Shown here one piece after another: positions 5,310 through 8,080 of a DNA stretch of 8,080 bases. The notes under the pieces were generated by a model that saw nothing but the letters and a program-made list of their open reading frames with translations, was not told the DNA's origin and searched no databases. The position numbers were made by a program, and so were the translations under genes. How positions within the stretch are numbered: the stretch's first letter is position 1; each line of letters starts with the position of its first letter. The stretch is from an uncultured Kineosporia sp. (lineage in GTDB: Bacteria > Actinomycetota > Actinomycetes > Actinomycetales > Kineosporiaceae): positions 1 through 8,080 of the forward strand of contig CALMAR010000043.1 in the NCBI GenBank assembly GCA_937859855.1, given 5' to 3'.

Positions 5310-7145
5310 ATGACGCTTCGCCACATCATCGGTGCGGCCGGCCTGACGGCCTTCCTGGTGCTCAGCGGCTCCGTGCAGGCGGACGCGGCCCCGGTTCACA
5401 CCGATGACCCGGCCCTCGGGCCGAATGTCCTGGTTTTCGATCCGAGCATGCCGCAGGCGCAGATCCAGCAAGCCGTGGACGAGGTGGCGGCGCGGCAGGT
5501 CGACGACGAGATGGGAACCAACCGGTACGCGCTGCTGTTCAAGCCCGGTACGTACGGGACGGCCGAGGCCCCGCTGACGTTCCAGGTGGGCTACTACACC
5601 GAGGTCGCGGGGCTCGGAGCTTCACCTGGCGATGTCACCATCAACGGTCACGTGGACGTCTTCAACCGGTGTTTTCCGGCCAGCGATGGAAGCCAGAGCT
5701 GCATCGCGCTGGACAACTTCTGGCGCTCCATGTCGAACCTGACCATCAACGTGGCCGGGCGTGACGGCTGCTATGCCTCGGCTGAGTTCTGGGCCGCGTC
5801 GCAGGCAGCGCCCCTGCGCCGGGTGAACGTGACGGGGGGCAACCTGACCCTGATGGACTATTGCACCGCACCGTCGTACGCGAGCGGCGGGTTCATCGCG
5901 GACTCCAAGGCCGGCACCGTGGTCAACGGATCCCAGCAGCAGTACCTGGTCCGCGACAGTTCGATCGGCAGCTGGTCCAACGGCGTCTGGAACCAGGTGT
6001 TCTCCGGCGTGGAAGGTGCTCCGGCGCAGTGCTTCCCCGCTGATGCGGCCTGCGGCGGCCCGTACACGACGCTCGCCGCGACGCCGGTCAGCCGGGAGAA
6101 GCCCTACCTCTATGTCACCGCGGCCGGGAAGTGGAAGGTGCGCGTCCCATCACCTCGCACGAACTCGTCGGGGACGACGTGGGAGAACGGGCTCACGCCG
6201 GGCCGCTCGATCCCGTTGTCCGACTTCTTCATCGCCAAGCCTTCGGACTCGGTCCAGGCCATCAACAGTCAGCTGGCCCGGGGCAAGAACCTCATCTTCA
6301 CCCCAGGTGTCTACTCCATCGACAGAACCATCTCGGTCAAGCGGGCGAACACCGTCGTGCTCGGTCTTGGTGTGGCGACACTGACGGCCGTGAAGGGCGC
6401 GCAGGTGATGGGGATCGAGGACGTACCTGGCGTGGACGTCGCAGGCCTGATGATTGACGCCGGAACCGTGAACTCGCCGCTGCTGATGCGAGTGGGCACC
6501 AGGAACGCCCACCGGAGCGACCCGAGGAATCCAACAGCATTGCAGGACGTGTACTTCCGGACCGGCGGCCCACACGTGGGCAAGGCCACGGTGAGTCTGC
6601 AGGTCGACAGTGACGACGTGATTCTTGACAACATCTGGGCCTGGCGCGCAGACCATGGCAACGCTGGATCGTTCGGCTGGACGGTCAACACGGCCAATAC
6701 CGGCTTGATCGTGAATGGTGACGACGTCACGGCCACCGGGCTCTTCGTGGAGCACTACCAGAAGTATCAGGTGATCTGGAACGGCCAGGGTGGCAAGGTG
6801 ATCTTCTTCCAGAACGAATTGCCTTACGACCCACCGGATCAAGCGGCCTGGCAGCACAATGGCGTGAAGGGATGGGCCGCATTCAAGGTCTCGCCCAGGG
6901 TCACAACCTTCACCGGTTACGGCATGGGTAGCTACAGCTTCTTCAACCAGGGCGTGGACATCTACGCCGACAACGCCTTCGAGGTTCCCACCAGCCTGGC
7001 CCCGGGAAGCTTGCACGACCTGCTGACGATCTTTCTCGATCCCGTCAACGGCAAGGGCGGTATTCTCAACGTCGTCAACGGGGTGGGTGGATCCTCGACA
7101 ATCGCCAACCCGGACGTCCCGGTGACGGTGGTCAGCTACCCCTGA
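5310..7145 (+). CDS. Secreted tandem parallel beta-helix protein (pectate-lyase-3/GH55-like fold)
   Basis: A 611-residue predicted exported protein from ATG 5310. Residues 1-26 form a signal peptide: a basic start (TLRH), a hydrophobic core, and an A-D-A cleavage site before APVHTDD. The open frame extends to an ATG at 5256, but its extra 18 residues do not look like a signal. AGG and AGGAAG motifs lie upstream of 5310. The mature protein has two halves that open alike: ALLFKPGTYG (~74-83) and NLIFTPGVYSI (~327-337), each followed by short beta-rich turns rich in Gly, Asn, Val and Thr. This resembles the tandem beta-helix layout of GH55-like enzymes. I recall close streptomycete relatives annotated as 'adenylyl cyclase' or 'coagulation factor 5/8 type'; neither name fits a beta-helix with no visible cyclase motif or obvious discoidin domain. 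Several cysteines suggest disulfides. Likely binds or cleaves a polysaccharide outside the cell; activity unproven. It follows padR on the same strand and converges on the ABM gene. Confidence 0.8.
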   Translation: MTLRHIIGAAGLTAFLVLSGSVQADAAPVHTDDPALGPNVLVFDPSMPQAQIQQAVDEVAARQVDDEMGTNRYALLFKPGTYGTAEAPLTFQVGYYTEVAGLGASPGDVTINGHVDVFNRCFPASDGSQSCIALDNFWRSMSNLTINVAGRDGCYASAEFWAASQAAPLRRVNVTGGNLTLMDYCTAPSYASGGFIADSKAGTVVNGSQQQYLVRDSSIGSWSNGVWNQVFSGVEGAPAQCFPADAACGGPYTTLAATPVSREKPYLYVTAAGKWKVRVPSPRTNSSGTTWENGLTPGRSIPLSDFFIAKPSDSVQAINSQLARGKNLIFTPGVYSIDRTISVKRANTVVLGLGVATLTAVKGAQVMGIEDVPGVDVAGLMIDAGTVNSPLLMRVGTRNAHRSDPRNPTALQDVYFRTGGPHVGKATVSLQVDSDDVILDNIWAWRADHGNAGSFGWTVNTANTGLIVNGDDVTATGLFVEHYQKYQVIWNGQGGKVIFFQNELPYDPPDQAAWQHNGVKGWAAFKVSPRVTTFTGYGMGSYSFFNQGVDIYADNAFEVPTSLAPGSLHDLLTIFLDPVNGKGGILNVVNGVGGSSTIANPDVPVTVVSYP

Positions 7146-7170
7146 GCGTGCGGCCGGGCGACCATGTGGG

Positions 7171-7503
7171 TCAGCTCTCCCGGTTGACCGCCAGTTCACC
7201 CAGTTCAGACCAATCATTCTGCGGCACATTCGCATTGACGATGCGAGGCGTCTGCGCCAGGTACTTCGGCAGGGTCCGCTGGGCTTCGAAGAAGTGATCG
7301 GTCTGCACATGAGAGGCCCCAGCGGCGTCGTCCCGGAACGCCTCGACCAAAACGTACTCATTCGGATCGTCCAGGCTGCGGGACCACTCGAACCACAGGC
7401 AACCCTCCTCCGCCCTGGTCGCTTCGGTGAAGTCCCGGGCGATCTCGGGCCAGCGACCGGCCTCTTCGGGACGTACCTGGAACTTGGCGGTGATGAAGAT
7501 CAT
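7171..7503 (-). CDS. ABM-domain protein, putative quinol monooxygenase (YgiN-like)
   Basis: A 110-residue protein with the antibiotic biosynthesis monooxygenase fold, a small dimeric alpha/beta ferredoxin-like barrel. It starts MIFITAKFQVRP (first strand), continues with a helix, then EEGCLWFEWSRS and PNEYVLVEAFRD (~32-58), then H65 and H70 in SHVQTDHF. This is the usual order and length for YgiN-like members, which oxidise quinols or polycyclic aromatics without cofactor, or act in redox protection; some members have no known activity. The start ATG (7503-7501) has a strong GAGGAG at 7514-7509 with a 5-nt spacer. It converges on the beta-helix gene (25 bp between stops) and has a long gene-poor region upstream. 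The exact substrate cannot be inferred. Confidence 0.88.
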   Translation of the reverse strand: MIFITAKFQVRPEEAGRWPEIARDFTEATRAEEGCLWFEWSRSLDDPNEYVLVEAFRDDAAGASHVQTDHFFEAQRTLPKYLAQTPRIVNANVPQNDWSELGELAVNRES

Positions 7504-7653
7504 GATGGCTCCTCGTTGACGGATCGCTGAACGAACGACGGCTCACGGAGCGAAGATGGCGGTGTGCGAAGTGACGACGCGCGGGCGGCGAGGACTTGTG
7601 TCCTGGATTTCCGTCACGTTAAGTCCCGGGAATCAGGCGCCGGGTCCTGGCCG

Positions 7654-7670
7654 CGTCTCAGTTTGAGACG
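7654..7670. promoter_or_regulatory. Perfect 7-3-7 palindrome, candidate operator
   Basis: CGTCTCA-GTT-TGAGACG is a perfect 7-bp inverted repeat with a 3-bp centre, about 150 bp upstream of the ABM start. Its size and symmetry suit a dimeric repressor site. It could also be a small RNA hairpin. No regulator gene lies next to it in the window, so its partner is unknown. The sequence differs from the PadR-type sites at 4438 and 4470. Confidence 0.4.
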
Positions 7671-8023
7671 AATCTGCGGTGCTGGAACCTCGGAAGCGCT
7701 CCAGTCAGATGCCGAATGTCGACCAGAGCGCCGCGGCGGCAAGCGCCCGAGCCGGCAACACACAAATACTTGCGATCGTCTGCCGGACAACTCAGTTCGT
7801 CACCGGTAGGGCCGTCGGCGGCAAGACCTGCGCAACAGGCCGGCGACCGGATGGACGGTCCGGGCTGTCACGATGACGCCGAGCGATTGGCGAGGTCAGA
7901 GCTTCGTCTACGCCGGCCCTGATTGGGCGGTGCTCCATGTGTCCGCCGGCCATCTCCGGCTCACCGCGCCACGCGGGATAGCCCCTTGGCGGTGTCACGG
8001 CCCGCTCGGTGCCCCAGCCCTCG

Positions 8024-8080
8024 CCGCGGGGCCGGCCCCCGCGGGGGGCGGGGGGGGGCGGGGGGAGTGTCCCGCGGGGG
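8024..8080. repeat. GC hairpin and poly-G tract at window end
   Basis: CCGCGGGG (8024-8031) and CCCCGCGG (8037-8044) form an 8-bp all-GC stem with a 5-nt loop. Runs of six, nine and six G follow at 8043-8048, 8050-8058 and 8060-8065, and the window ends in five G. This has G-quadruplex potential on paper. However, a strong hairpin followed by near-pure G at a sequence end is also what base-calling or assembly errors produce, so the base calls here should not be trusted. Confidence 0.6.

Larger units (their letters stand above)
7504..8080. other. Gene-poor region, no convincing CDS
   Basis: Open frames here are short, overlap on several frames, have no good ribosome sites and match no family I recognise. 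The region should hold the ABM gene promoter, but I could not identify a convincing -35/-10 pair. It contains one strong palindrome (7654-7670) and ends in a GC hairpin with G homopolymers. It may be the intergenic start of the next transcription unit or a decayed gene; I cannot tell which. Confidence 0.5.

Noticed and set aside
6150..7361. 403-codon minus-strand open frame over the beta-helix gene and part of the ABM gene
   Set aside because: Low-complexity His/Arg/Val product overlapping two well-supported genes, so a shadow frame.
7564..7998. Several short overlapping open frames (60-81 codons) as possible small genes
   Set aside because: No ribosome sites, no recognisable motifs, and overlap on both strands. 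I could not support any as a gene or as a pseudogene of a named family.
1..8080. CRISPR array, transposase, integrase, tRNA, toxin-antitoxin or phage-defence module
   Set aside because: I saw no regularly spaced repeats, no terminal inverted repeats with a transposase, no cloverleaf-like tRNA sequence and no nuclease or toxin domain. The window reads as ordinary chromosomal metabolism and regulation.

Overview
The window is high-GC DNA with strong third-position G/C bias, GTG start codons and typical actinobacterial gene families (PadR regulator of the WPRAE type, CPA1 antiporter, berberine-bridge-type flavoprotein, secreted beta-helix protein, ABM-domain protein). It most likely comes from an actinomycete chromosome (Streptomyces or a relative). 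The genus cannot be fixed from this sequence. The last ~60 bases are a G-homopolymer-rich stretch next to a very stable GC hairpin and look like an unreliable contig end.

Layout from left to right: (i) the C-terminal tail of a plus-strand aldo/keto reductase, cut by the window start; (ii) a convergent minus-strand CPA1 Na+/H+ antiporter; (iii) a 106-bp divergent intergenic region and a plus-strand adenosine/adenine deaminase-family enzyme; (iv) a convergent minus-strand FAD-binding oxidoreductase with a BBE C-terminus; (v) a 166-bp divergent control region and a plus-strand PadR-family repressor; (vi) a plus-strand secreted protein predicted to be a tandem parallel beta-helix; (vii) a convergent minus-strand ABM (YgiN-like) monooxygenase-fold protein; (viii) about 577 bp in which I see no convincing gene.

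The genes alternate in strand and I see no multi-gene operon, so this reads as separate single-gene units and not as one pathway. The best-supported functional unit is the oxidoreductase/PadR pair. Its intergenic region carries two 17-bp inverted repeats (TACTGC-N5-GCAGTA type) 32 bp apart centre to centre. One of them exactly fills the 17-bp spacer between a perfect -35 (TTGACA) and a good -10 (TCTAAT) facing the oxidoreductase. The other covers the region just after the expected transcription start. This predicts direct repression of the flavoenzyme, and probably of padR itself, released by an unknown (possibly aromatic or antibiotic-like) ligand.

Other points to revisit are a short overlapping leader ORF and a potential ribosome-site-masking hairpin before the antiporter, a deaminase whose usual TDDP motif lacks its proline, the functionally undefined secreted beta-helix protein, and an isolated 7-3-7 palindrome in the gene-poor right end. 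I do not see a defence system, CRISPR array, transposon, tRNA or rRNA.
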